The notes beneath the pieces were generated by a model. That model did no database searches and was not told the origin of the DNA. It saw nothing but the letters and a program-made list of their open reading frames with translations. This document shows positions 8,467 to 17,238 of a stretch of 22,176 bases of DNA, in pieces (position 1 is the stretch's first letter; each line of letters begins with the position of its first letter). Made by a program: the position numbers and the translations under genes. This stretch comes from an uncultured Bacteroidales bacterium (GTDB taxonomy: Bacteria; Bacteroidota; Bacteroidia; Bacteroidales; UBA4417): positions 1 through 22,176 of the forward strand of contig CALCJE010000308.1 of assembly GCA_937965665.1 (NCBI GenBank), given 5' to 3'.

Positions 8467-9840
8467 TTATTGCATCGCAGAAAGGTCAATTGAAGTCCCT
8501 GCTAATTTTATTTGATAAGGCCACTGCTCGTCGTTTTTATCATCCCCATCAACATCATGCGGCCAATGTTCAGTAGGTGCGCCACTAACAACCAGCCATA
8601 AGAACCGGGTATTTTCGGGTACTTTAAATTGTGCTTCACCATTTGAATCTGAATATACTTCCCCGTAAACACGACTATCATCTTCTTTTACTGCCACGAA
8701 TCCATAGCGCCAACCGGCTCTTTCAATATGGATTGCCCTGTATCCTTCAGCACCGGCAATTCCCTTAAAATTAAGTTTTACTACTGTGCCGGCTTCCGGA
8801 ACTATTAGTTTTATACCATTGTATCCGTAATTCTGTGGACATTTGCTTTCAGAAATCTGATACCATCCATCGCCAATTGAATTGAGTTTGCTAAAATGCT
8901 GATTGGCATATTTTTTCGCAACCATCTCAATTCGTTTCATATCCCAGGTTATGAACCTGCGGGATGCGTCGAATATTTCATCATTAAATTGCTTCTGATC
9001 TATCGATGTTATCCGTTTATAAGTCATAACGGGATCTTCGCCATCTTTTACTTCACGCCAGATTTTCCCAATAAAATCAATTCCATGTTTATTCGACCAG
9101 TATTCCAGAACATAGGGTGAATGGTACATATTTTCTTCATGCAAAAAAGCTAAATGTGTTTGTTTCATGAAATCTACCAGGTGGTAATTTTCGAAAGTCA
9201 TCCATTCGGGGTAAACCTGCCATAACATATACTGGGATGTCATTTCAACAAAGGAATAACTCCCAACACCCTCACCGGTTGTGTTACCACCTTTCACCTT
9301 GTCGGCGTTTAATAAATATTGAAAAGAGTGTCCTAATTCATGAGCTAAAGCGCCAAAAGGGGCTTTACTCATTCTTACAGGAGGCGCCCAAAAAATGCCA
9401 ACTTTATTTCCCTCTCCTCCACCAAATGCGGTTCCATCTTTTGAGTCGATTATAAATATCAGGCATTTATATTTATCGGTTATTGAGTTCCCCTTCTCAA
9501 CAAATTTTAAATCATTAACATAGTATTCATAAATTCTTTCCCCTTCCTTCAAGATATTTTCAGGACTAAACCGCAAAGCTAAATCAGCATTGGTTAATGG
9601 GTCATTCCCAAATTTCTTAGCCCAAAAGACCGCAATATTGTCCGATTCCATCATCCTCTTATAGCAAAACTCGCTCGATTCGTTCTTAAAGTCGTTGTTT
9701 TCGGGAACGTTCCATACTTTGGAAGGGATGTATAATTGCTTTCCTGTAGGTTTAGTAACTGTTTCCTCTTGTTCCTTACCACAGGAAAAAAGATGTAAGG
9801 TCAAAAGACCAGTTGTAAATAGCAGTGTTAAATTTTTCAT
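8467..9840 (-). CDS. DUF6055-like lipoprotein, putative zinc metallopeptidase
   Basis: From the ATG at 9840 the protein has 457 residues and a lipoprotein signal peptide ending LHLFSC (Cys20), followed by GKEQEE, an acidic stretch resembling Bacteroidota surface-export signals. The ATG at 9888 adds 16 residues and is less likely. Residues ~70-320 hold ALAHELGHSFQ with H167, E168 and H171, and 28 residues later SFVEMTSQYM with E199 as a candidate third zinc ligand, a gluzincin-like layout. The C-terminal ~130 residues look like a beta-sandwich ending in an Asp-rich loop DVDGDDKNDEQWPYQ that may bind calcium. This agrees with DUF6055 proteins near glycosidase genes. Peptidase activity is unproven. 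The gene is 112 bases downstream of the GH127/GH146-type stop on the same strand, probably the same transcription unit. Confidence 0.72.
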   Translation of the reverse strand: MKNLTLLFTTGLLTLHLFSCGKEQEETVTKPTGKQLYIPSKVWNVPENNDFKNESSEFCYKRMMESDNIAVFWAKKFGNDPLTNADLALRFSPENILKEGERIYEYYVNDLKFVEKGNSITDKYKCLIFIIDSKDGTAFGGGEGNKVGIFWAPPVRMSKAPFGALAHELGHSFQYLLNADKVKGGNTTGEGVGSYSFVEMTSQYMLWQVYPEWMTFENYHLVDFMKQTHLAFLHEENMYHSPYVLEYWSNKHGIDFIGKIWREVKDGEDPVMTYKRITSIDQKQFNDEIFDASRRFITWDMKRIEMVAKKYANQHFSKLNSIGDGWYQISESKCPQNYGYNGIKLIVPEAGTVVKLNFKGIAGAEGYRAIHIERAGWRYGFVAVKEDDSRVYGEVYSDSNGEAQFKVPENTRFLWLVVSGAPTEHWPHDVDGDDKNDEQWPYQIKLAGTSIDLSAMQ

Positions 9841-9952
9841 GGAAAACTTAAACGTCCTTTTACCAGATATAAGATTTAACATCATCACATGATTGAATTA
9901 AAATTGGTTGACAAATGTTCTTGGTAGAAAAATGAATAATTGTTAAGGCAAT

Positions 9953-12319
9953 TTACTTTTCACTTTTCAGGGTACGGGAGCCAAAAACTCTACCTGCTGT
10001 TTTGCCGTAACAGGCGTCAATTTTAACAGTTACCGATGTTTTGTTGCCAATTACATCAGGAGGAATAATGTATTCGTTATCATAGAATTTACCGGTGGTT
10101 CCACCATTCCATTCAACAACAGCAATTTTAATTCCGTCAACCAGCACATCGAATTTGCGATCATCATCATCACCAATATAAGTTAACAGCAAAATGTTAG
10201 CAGCACCCGGATTTACTTTCATGGTAAATGTATAACTATTATCAGGGCGGGCTTCTCTACCTGTCCTTCCCAAAGCGATATCGACATACGATTTCTCAGT
10301 AGCTATCAGGTTATGATCCCGTTCGGGCTGCATTTCACCGATACGGAAATTATCAATGGTTCGTTCTTCAATAAGTTGCTGCTGTTTTTTCTCAGCCTCG
10401 TATTCAGCCTGTTTGGCTACCCAGCCTGCTTTTGTAAAAAAGTCGAAATACACGCTGTAATATTTATTGTACAAAGTGTAAAATGGTTTGAGTGTGATAT
10501 CTTTAGGCTGACCAATACCTTTAGTTTCAAAGGTCAGGGTTTTGAGATCAACGGGTTTTACCCAATCTTTGACATTCCTGTTATCAGTTAGCAAAACCGG
10601 CGTTCCTAAAACCGGGTCGGGAAGTGAATCTCCAAGGTCAGCAGCCAGCACAATAGGTCCATAGAGGAAAGCAATACGATCAGCATTATCCGGCATTGAT
10701 TCAATATGAAGTTCCATTGGTAGCGTTATTTCGATTTTATCATTGCTTTCCCACTTCCGCTTAATTTCAAGGTAACCGAAAGTATTTGCAATAGTTTTCA
10801 CAGGTTTACCGTTCACTGATACTGCAATTCCACCCTTCGCCCATTCAGGCTGGCGAATAAGAATTGTAAATGCCTGGCTCTTTTTCAGGTTCACACCTAG
10901 ATGAACCTTATTGTCGTATGGAAAACCTGTTTCAAGCTTGATGCTTGCACCACGTTTTTCCCAGTTCAGTTCCGAAGGGATAAAAAGGTTAACAAACAGA
11001 TCTCCGGATTCAGTTTCATTGTAAATCGCTTCCACATATTTACTATGACTCTCCATGCCACTGCCAACACAACAGGTAAACGTATTGTACTGGTCACTGA
11101 ATTCCTTGCGGGTACCCATGCGAAGCGGGGTAAAATAACACATCATCCCATCTTCAGGATTTTGGGTCGAGAGCATATGATTGTACAGTGTACGCTCGTA
11201 AAAATCGAAGAGTTTGCTGTCGGGTTCCCAGGCGAACATATGCCTTGTGAGCTTAAGCATGTTGTATGAGTTGCAGGATTCACAGGTATTATCGCTCAGT
11301 CGGTCGTTGAGTTTATCAGGTTCGCCGAGGTATTCGTAATTACTATTCCCGCCTATAACATATGAATGGTGATGCACCATGATATCCCAGAAAAAGGTGG
11401 CAATTTTATGATCTGAAGCCCCGTTGGTTAGCTCATACCTGCGGGCAGCTCCTATTGCTTTCGGAACATTGGTATTTGAATGTTTCCCCGACATAGGATC
11501 TATGCCTTTGGCCAGTTGACCCATTACAAAGTCATCATCGAACTTGTACGAAAGATCCAGATATTTTTTATTGCCGGTAATGGAATAGAGATTAGCTAAA
11601 ACATCCTGCATTCCTCCATACTCGCAATTCAGCATTTTCAGGCGTTGTTCTTCAGTAAGTTTATTCATCAGGTTTCCGGTCCAGTCGGCCATAGCGGTTA
11701 CAACCTTCATGGCCTGTTGGTTATTGCAATAAAGAAATGCATCCACAAGTCCGGCCATAATTTTATGTTCGGTATACCATGGCGACCACGCTCCATTCAG
11801 GTCGAAACCACCGGATCTTATTTCTCCTCTCGATACTTTGGCCCAAAGTGTATCTTCATTTGGAATACCTCCCACATATCCTGTTTTTCTTGCATCCTGA
11901 CAGCGGGCAAGTTCCGACACGATGTAATCAACTCTGTTTTTAAACTCGATTTTTCCAGTGTTGGCATAAAACAAGGCACAAGCCGAAAGGTAATGGCCAA
12001 GCGTATGACCTGATAGTCCATCACTTTCCCAGCCTCCATATATATCGCCTTTGGTCGGCAAACCTGCATTCTGGTAGAACCGGAATAAAAGGCGGTCAGG
12101 TTCAATCACAAGCAGGTAAGCTGCATCCTTTTCCATTGCATTCATGAAAGGGCTGCCAGGCAGCAGTTTTACATCTTTAAGATTAAAAGCATATGCGTTA
12201 ATTGGAACTACCGGACTAACTTTAACCTTGTCGCCTCTAATTTCAGGAACATAGGATTGGGCATTAATTGTAATTGACAACAGCAGTAAAAAACCGGCTA
12301 AGAGCATTATTATTTTCAT
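9953..12319 (-). CDS. GH127/GH146-type beta-L-arabinofuranosidase (DUF1680) with C-terminal DUF6805-like domain
   Basis: From the ATG at 12319 the protein has 788 residues with a signal peptide MKIIMLLAGFLLLLSITINAQ; the ATG at 12394 adds 25 residues that would bury it. An (alpha/alpha)6 barrel (~50-430) is followed by beta-sandwich regions and a C-terminal domain (~653-785, starting TIDNFRIGEMQPERDHN) resembling DUF6805. Retained catalytic features are GGNSNYEYLGEP with E329 as likely acid/base, CESC with zinc ligands E347 and C349, and CC at 416-417, where the first Cys is the nucleophile position of HypBA1. CNSYNMLKLT and FTPLRMG resemble the GH146 branch, so GH127 versus GH146 stays open. 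These enzymes cut terminal beta-L-arabinofuranose and are retaining, using a zinc-bound thiolate. There is no lipobox, so probably periplasmic. A second such enzyme is encoded upstream at 12749-15460. Confidence 0.88.
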   Translation of the reverse strand: MKIIMLLAGFLLLLSITINAQSYVPEIRGDKVKVSPVVPINAYAFNLKDVKLLPGSPFMNAMEKDAAYLLVIEPDRLLFRFYQNAGLPTKGDIYGGWESDGLSGHTLGHYLSACALFYANTGKIEFKNRVDYIVSELARCQDARKTGYVGGIPNEDTLWAKVSRGEIRSGGFDLNGAWSPWYTEHKIMAGLVDAFLYCNNQQAMKVVTAMADWTGNLMNKLTEEQRLKMLNCEYGGMQDVLANLYSITGNKKYLDLSYKFDDDFVMGQLAKGIDPMSGKHSNTNVPKAIGAARRYELTNGASDHKIATFFWDIMVHHHSYVIGGNSNYEYLGEPDKLNDRLSDNTCESCNSYNMLKLTRHMFAWEPDSKLFDFYERTLYNHMLSTQNPEDGMMCYFTPLRMGTRKEFSDQYNTFTCCVGSGMESHSKYVEAIYNETESGDLFVNLFIPSELNWEKRGASIKLETGFPYDNKVHLGVNLKKSQAFTILIRQPEWAKGGIAVSVNGKPVKTIANTFGYLEIKRKWESNDKIEITLPMELHIESMPDNADRIAFLYGPIVLAADLGDSLPDPVLGTPVLLTDNRNVKDWVKPVDLKTLTFETKGIGQPKDITLKPFYTLYNKYYSVYFDFFTKAGWVAKQAEYEAEKKQQQLIEERTIDNFRIGEMQPERDHNLIATEKSYVDIALGRTGREARPDNSYTFTMKVNPGAANILLLTYIGDDDDRKFDVLVDGIKIAVVEWNGGTTGKFYDNEYIIPPDVIGNKTSVTVKIDACYGKTAGRVFGSRTLKSEK

Positions 12320-12430
12320 GGATTTAAGTGTGTTTTGGTAGTTTGAAATTGAATGCAACAAACCCGGAAAAAGTGATGTTGCAAATGTTTCCACAATCTG
12401 AGTTTAATTTATAATTATTCCTAAAAAGTA

Positions 12431-12637
12431 TCAAATCGATTGAAATTGTACATTAAAGCTCATTCTCAGGTGAAATTTATTACATCCCGAATTATTACAG
12501 TTTGTCTGTACATAAGCAGAGTTGTTTTCCTGGATGAACATCCCTCTTTGTTTCAGTGTAATACTTTTCTCCTGTTTGTTTTGAGCTTGCAGTATCAGCG
12601 TCAAAAACAAAGCAATCAAGCTACGCATATTCTTCAT
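12431..12637 (-). CDS. Possible small secreted peptide (68 residues), unrecognised
   Basis: Between the two glycosidase genes (gap 12320-12748, otherwise featureless) a short - frame starts with ATG at 12637, with a second ATG at 12628. It encodes a plausible signal peptide MRSLIALFLTLILQAQ, then about 48 polar residues including two cysteines (TNCNNSGCN). The orientation matches the operon. It could be a real small exported peptide, the remains of a lost exported protein cut short after its signal sequence, or chance. It ends 111 bases before the glycosidase start at 12319. No family is recognised. Confidence 0.3.
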   Translation of the reverse strand: MKNMRSLIALFLTLILQAQNKQEKSITLKQRGMFIQENNSAYVQTNCNNSGCNKFHLRMSFNVQFQSI

Positions 12638-12748
12638 GAAGCAATTCTATACAGACTAACAATAAATAAATGAAGCACCATCCAGGTTTACTAATACAGC
12701 TTTCGTGTCAACAACATTTTAGACCTATCTATCGTTAATCAGGTTGTT

Positions 12749-15460
12749 TTATTTTTTAATCCATATAATGGATTCCGGTTTCCTGTCTTTATCCGAAGAT
12801 AAATCCATACGATTACTCCTGATATAATTCGGAATAGCCACGAGCGGAGTTCCATCAGCCCACGTACCGTTAATGGTCATTATGCCATTTAACATTTCAG
12901 GGCGCCATTTAAGTGTTAATGCAGTAGCACCAATGGATTGATCAATATCAGGTTGGTCAGCTTTCTCAACATTATATAATAATGGTCCATAACGAAGCGC
13001 AACACGCCCCTTGTCATACTCAATCTTTTCATCGGCAGTAATACGCTGTATCTCCATCGGGATAACCAGATCAATCTTATCTCCTTTCTTCCATTCCCGC
13101 GTAATGGCAACATACCCTTTCACAACTTTCATTGGAACAGGAGTACCATTGATTGTAAATGAATTAAGAGAGTTTACTGCAGGAACTGAGGTATATAGAT
13201 CACTTGTTTTCCGATTAGGAACACGAACATATACAGTAAACTGTTTCGTTTCTTTTGGATTAACTGTAATTGAAACATCCCCTTTCCACGGGTAATCAGT
13301 TTTCTGTACCATTTCAACATCTGTTCCGGCTACGTTTTCGACCTGAATTGTGCTTCCAATATAGAGATTCACATATATGCCGCTATCACTTTTTACATAG
13401 GTCCAGGTTGGGATCATAAGCAATGTGCGGGGAATATTGCCAACGCAACAAGGACATACATGCCATGCATCACGTGGTTCGGAACTCGAAAGTGGATTGG
13501 TATAATAAAAATGCTTGCCGTCATTATCAATTGATCCAAGTAGTGCATTGTACATTGTTTCCTCATACAGGTCAGCATATTTTGCATCATGGTAAGCTAT
13601 ATTCATTTTGTACTGGAAAAATATCAATCCACAACTCGAACATGATTCACAATAAGCATCATTAGGCAACGAATAATTGCCGCCGAATCCTTCGGAGGTT
13701 TCACCACTTCCAACACCACCTGTAACATAATATTTCTTATTCACCATGTTATCCCAAAGCGACATAACCGCACTCTGATAATCAATGTCGCCGGTTTCAG
13801 CAGCAATATCAGCCATTCCCGAGTAAGTATATACCGCCCTAACTGCATGGCCTACAGCTTCGTACTGTTGTTGAACAGGAACAAGACTCTGATCATATTC
13901 ACTTCCGTTTGCACGATTGTCGAGCAGAAATTTTGCAAGCGCAATGTAATTTTGCCCCTTCCCATCGCCTTCCATATCATTCACAAAGCGGCCAAAACGA
14001 ACGAGTGCCTGCTCCATTTCCTGATGACCATCAAACCAATGATTCTTATCAGGCCCGATATTAGCTACCCAGCAGTCAGCCAACTTCTTGGCAGCATTGT
14101 AGAGCCTTTTATCTTTTCCTTCAGTTAGGGTATAATGGTTAATAGCTGATTCAATAAAATATCCGGCAACATATCCTTCGTGATTGCCACGGTTATCGGG
14201 AGACCATCTCTCTTTCCAACGGGTAGTATCCCGCAAAGTGTATGCGGTTTGCAGATATCCGTCTGGTTCCTGGGCAGCAAGAATGATCGGGATCCACTTT
14301 TCAAGAGTCTTCTTCATATTCTCCTGTGCCGCAATAATCTCGGGGTCTCCCTGTGGATCAACCATCAGGGCTATACAAATTGATTCAATGGTCTGATGTA
14401 CCCATGCGTTCGAAAAAACATATCCAAGATGTTTCCCATGAGGCTCACCCCGAAGCGCTTTACCGGCTTCGATGAAGTTATCAAGACCACCCTCACCAAC
14501 AGTTAGATCTGTCCGTTCAATCTGGCTAATACACCAAGGTATCCAGTTTGTAATAAGAACTTTAGCACGATTATTCCATAGGGGATTGTCTATCTTGTAT
14601 CTTTTGGTATACACAAAATCAAGACGTTTCTCTTTTGGTTGAGACGTGACTTTAACTTTAAGTGAAGAAGATGCTTTCTTTTTTCCGGATTGTGATGAAA
14701 GCGTAAGGATATACTCTCCCGGAACAGTAAAAGTAGCTGTTGTTTTAAGGCCGGTTTGGTTGGCAAATTCAACTTTACCTGGACCTGTAGCCTCCCATTT
14801 TGTGTTATTCAGGGGACTGATTGATTTTATACTGGCTGCAAGGTATGTTTTACCTCCAACCATTACACTACGATCACCACCGGCAGTTATAAAAGGAGCT
14901 AGTTCCGGCGAATTGACAGTTTTTAACACTTCCCATTCAAGAATAGGTGATAAAAAATACTGAACAGAGTCAATCTCAAGTCTCAGCCTCGTGGTTGTAA
15001 CTTCTTTAAATATTGTTTTATTAAATTGGTTATTAACCAGGCCTAATCCTTTAGAATCAGACACTGGTTTAAAGTCTTTTCCATCCCAGTATTTAACCCT
15101 GTATGATTGAGGCAATTTACCCAGGTTGTCATAGTTATATAAGAATACAGAAATTTCATTTATTGTTACTGGTTGATCCCATTCATACTGAAGCCATTGT
15201 GCTGTGAAATGATGTGACCACTTTTGAAAGTCGGGACTTGCTGCCCATTGGCGTAAATCATCAGGTACTGTATTGGGAGTCAGTCCATCATTTAGTACTT
15301 CAAGTGAAGCGGCATCCTGGTCGGATCCGGTTACTTTAGCAAGTATAGCAATATTGGCCTTCTCAGACTGGCCTTTGTCTGTATGGATTGCACTGTAAAG
15401 TTTCAATGTCATTCCGAAGAATGTTACAAGAGTAATAAGTAGAATCCTGTATTTTTTCAT
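12749..15460 (-). CDS. Multidomain GH127 beta-L-arabinofuranosidase with N-terminal discoidin-like and Ig/PKD-like domains
   Basis: A 903-residue exported protein; residues 1-24 are a signal peptide (MKKYRILLITLVTFFGMTLK, then LYSA) with no lipobox. Residues ~35-180 resemble an F5/8 type C (discoidin) carbohydrate-binding domain (TAQWLQYEWDQPVTINEISVF, RVKYWDGKDF). Residues ~187-272 look Ig/PKD-like. The GH127 (alpha/alpha)6 domain covers ~280-690 and a beta-rich part follows. Active-site features: GETSEGFGGNYSLPND with E590 as likely acid/base, CESC with E605 and C607 as zinc ligands, and CPCCVGN with C671/C672, C671 matching the HypBA1 nucleophile. HypBA1 releases L-arabinose from beta-1,2-arabinobiose-type units of hydroxyproline-rich glycoproteins. 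GH127 proteins are usually 650-700 residues; the excess is the N-terminal pair of domains. It follows SusD by 191 bases. Confidence 0.92.
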   Translation of the reverse strand: MKKYRILLITLVTFFGMTLKLYSAIHTDKGQSEKANIAILAKVTGSDQDAASLEVLNDGLTPNTVPDDLRQWAASPDFQKWSHHFTAQWLQYEWDQPVTINEISVFLYNYDNLGKLPQSYRVKYWDGKDFKPVSDSKGLGLVNNQFNKTIFKEVTTTRLRLEIDSVQYFLSPILEWEVLKTVNSPELAPFITAGGDRSVMVGGKTYLAASIKSISPLNNTKWEATGPGKVEFANQTGLKTTATFTVPGEYILTLSSQSGKKKASSSLKVKVTSQPKEKRLDFVYTKRYKIDNPLWNNRAKVLITNWIPWCISQIERTDLTVGEGGLDNFIEAGKALRGEPHGKHLGYVFSNAWVHQTIESICIALMVDPQGDPEIIAAQENMKKTLEKWIPIILAAQEPDGYLQTAYTLRDTTRWKERWSPDNRGNHEGYVAGYFIESAINHYTLTEGKDKRLYNAAKKLADCWVANIGPDKNHWFDGHQEMEQALVRFGRFVNDMEGDGKGQNYIALAKFLLDNRANGSEYDQSLVPVQQQYEAVGHAVRAVYTYSGMADIAAETGDIDYQSAVMSLWDNMVNKKYYVTGGVGSGETSEGFGGNYSLPNDAYCESCSSCGLIFFQYKMNIAYHDAKYADLYEETMYNALLGSIDNDGKHFYYTNPLSSSEPRDAWHVCPCCVGNIPRTLLMIPTWTYVKSDSGIYVNLYIGSTIQVENVAGTDVEMVQKTDYPWKGDVSITVNPKETKQFTVYVRVPNRKTSDLYTSVPAVNSLNSFTINGTPVPMKVVKGYVAITREWKKGDKIDLVIPMEIQRITADEKIEYDKGRVALRYGPLLYNVEKADQPDIDQSIGATALTLKWRPEMLNGIMTINGTWADGTPLVAIPNYIRSNRMDLSSDKDRKPESIIWIKK

Positions 15461-15509
15461 GGCAATATTGCTTTTTAAAAGCTACTTTGTTCCTATTTAT
15501 TTATTATTT

Positions 15510-15541
15510 CAAATCTTTTTAGCCCTGGTCTTTAAAAACAA
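15510..15541 (-). promoter_or_regulatory. Candidate internal promoter for the GH127 gene
   Basis: On - the sequence reads TTG (15541-15539), 21 bases, then AAGATTTG (15517-15510). This matches the Bacteroidota layout of a TTG/TTTG -33 box, 19-21 bases, and TAnnTTTG, with one mismatch in the -7 box. Transcription would begin near 15503, leaving a ~43-base leader. A perfect 10-base palindrome GCAATATTGC (15462-15471) lies directly before the start codon. Confidence 0.4.
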
Positions 15542-15592
15542 GATAAACTTCTCAGAACAAAAAAGAGTTGCTTATACTTTTGCCTTCATTTG

Positions 15593-15620
15593 GCGTAAAC
15601 CGGAGTTTTCCGGTTTACGC
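15593..15620 (-). repeat. Perfect 12-bp inverted repeat (hairpin) between susD and GH127 genes
   Basis: GCGTAAACCGGA (15593-15604) and its exact complement TCCGGTTTACGC (15609-15620) enclose a GTTT loop. The hairpin begins 32 bases after the SusD stop on -. No T-run follows it on either strand, so it is not a classical intrinsic terminator. Likely roles are protection of the 3' end of a processed susCD message, factor-dependent attenuation, or a protein-binding palindrome. Confidence 0.7.
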
Positions 15621-15651
15621 TATGAAGACAGCTTATTAAGACATATGAGGA

Positions 15652-17226
15652 TTAATACCCGGGGTTTTGGACTAGATTAGAGTTTTTATTCAGCTCTTCC
15701 AAAGGAATCGGGAATATTTTCTTATCATTTCCATTAGGTACATGGTTTAGCCATTTTTTGGTGGAAAATACACCAAAACGGATCAGATCCATCCTGCGAT
15801 GTGCTTCAGCTGCAAATTCCCAGCCAAGTTCATCCAGGAATCCGCCAAATTCAATTACAGCTCCATTATCACCTGTAACTATACCCAATTCATCGGCATT
15901 GCCATAAACATATTTACTGTTTCCCAGGAGTGTAGCCGCGGTTACCACAGCTTTTGAAGGATTGGATTTAAAGGCCCTTGCTCTGACTTCAGAAACGATA
16001 GCAGCGGCTTCGCCGGCACGCCCGGTTCTGAGCAAACACTCAGCTTTCATCATCTTCACTTCAGCTAATCTGAAAATAGGGAAATCAACACTTGAGCTGC
16101 TCTTCATCCCTTGTTTTATTTCATACTTTCCGATTCTGTATCCTTCGTTTCGTGCAGTAGAATATATACTTGTACAAGTATTTGGAAATGAAATAACCAC
16201 TTCTCCGGTAGCCGGATCTTTCTGGTCACCCATTATCCATGTATCAGTCAACCTGCTATCGTCGGGATCGTAAGTGTTAATGAATTGTGGCACTGCGCAA
16301 CTTCCACCCCATGGCTGGGCTTCCATTTTGAATACTTTACGCATCAAAGGATCAAGCGTTTTCATATGATTGATGTTTCCACCAGCCTTGGTTTCATCAT
16401 AAGGAACGGCAAATATTATTTCCGGTGAGCTTTCATTATTAGTTACAAATGAATCTTTGTAATTGGCTGTCAATGAATACTTATTACTGTTAAGAACTGA
16501 ATCACAGTATGCCTCGCACTCAGCCCATTTACCGCTTCCTGTGTAAGTAACAGCGTTCAGATAAACTCTTGCCAATAATGTTTGAGCAGCATATTTTGTA
16601 AAGCGGCCATAAGTTGCGGTGCTCACATCTTTGCTTAGCAAAGGTATACAGGCTTTTAATTCGCTTACAACAAAGTTGTATACATCGAGTTGGCTTTTTT
16701 GCGCCGGAAGTTCGGTATTGGTATAATCAGTTACAATAGGTACATTGCCATGATTATCACAAAGCAGATAATAGTAAAATGCCCTGACAGTTCTGAGTTC
16801 TGCCAGTAGTTCCGCTTTCCCTTGAGTCATTGCAATTTCACCTGACTCGATCTGATAAATGACTCTGTTTGCAGTAGTTATACCTGAAAAACAATTTAGC
16901 CAAAGATTCCAGGGCTGCCATTCTTCAGGGGTCCACTCATGTTTATGCATACGCTGGTAGGTTCCACCGTCAACCCATCCATTAGGGCGGCCGGGAGTTA
17001 CAATCTGGTCAGCTGATTCTTCCTCAACATCAAAATATCCCTGCCAGTCCATCATCATTGGACGCATTACCGAATAAACCGGCCCTACAATTGAGGGAAT
17101 ATCATTCTGGGTAGGCACAAAATCCTTGGCAAGAACTTCGCTATACACTTTCTCATCAAGTTTAGTACAGCCACTAACTATGAGTATTGCAGCTGCAAAC
17201 AAAACGCTTATATATGATTTTTTCAT
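15652..17226 (-). CDS. SusD/RagB-family surface glycan-binding lipoprotein
   Basis: A 524-residue lipoprotein: signal peptide MKKSYISVLFAAAILIVSGC with lipid-bearing Cys20, then TKLDE, whose acidic pair suits Bacteroidota surface export. SusD proteins form a lid on the SusC barrel and bind the glycan. Family signs are the N-terminal TPR-like helices with ANRVIYQIESG (~119-129), ELRTVRAFYYYLLCDNHGNV (143-162), the C-terminal RagB block FPIFRLAEVKMMKAECLLRTG, EAHRRMDLIRFG and the ending FPIPLEELNKN then QNPGY. Length is typical. The start lies 12 bases after the SusC stop, so the two genes are surely co-transcribed. The ligand cannot be read from sequence; the neighbouring GH127/GH146-type enzymes suggest arabinofuranose-bearing glycans. 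Confidence 0.96.
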   Translation of the reverse strand: MKKSYISVLFAAAILIVSGCTKLDEKVYSEVLAKDFVPTQNDIPSIVGPVYSVMRPMMMDWQGYFDVEEESADQIVTPGRPNGWVDGGTYQRMHKHEWTPEEWQPWNLWLNCFSGITTANRVIYQIESGEIAMTQGKAELLAELRTVRAFYYYLLCDNHGNVPIVTDYTNTELPAQKSQLDVYNFVVSELKACIPLLSKDVSTATYGRFTKYAAQTLLARVYLNAVTYTGSGKWAECEAYCDSVLNSNKYSLTANYKDSFVTNNESSPEIIFAVPYDETKAGGNINHMKTLDPLMRKVFKMEAQPWGGSCAVPQFINTYDPDDSRLTDTWIMGDQKDPATGEVVISFPNTCTSIYSTARNEGYRIGKYEIKQGMKSSSSVDFPIFRLAEVKMMKAECLLRTGRAGEAAAIVSEVRARAFKSNPSKAVVTAATLLGNSKYVYGNADELGIVTGDNGAVIEFGGFLDELGWEFAAEAHRRMDLIRFGVFSTKKWLNHVPNGNDKKIFPIPLEELNKNSNLVQNPGY

Positions 17227-17238
17227 CTTGTTGTTTTT

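Noticed and set aside
10901..11269. 122-codon + frames inside the GH127/GH146-type gene (also 11645-12013)
   Set aside because: They are antisense to an intact glycosidase frame and their translations lack any family signal.
15593..15620. Intrinsic terminator after susD
   Set aside because: The stem is strong but no T-run follows on either strand, so it is reported as a hairpin of unknown role.
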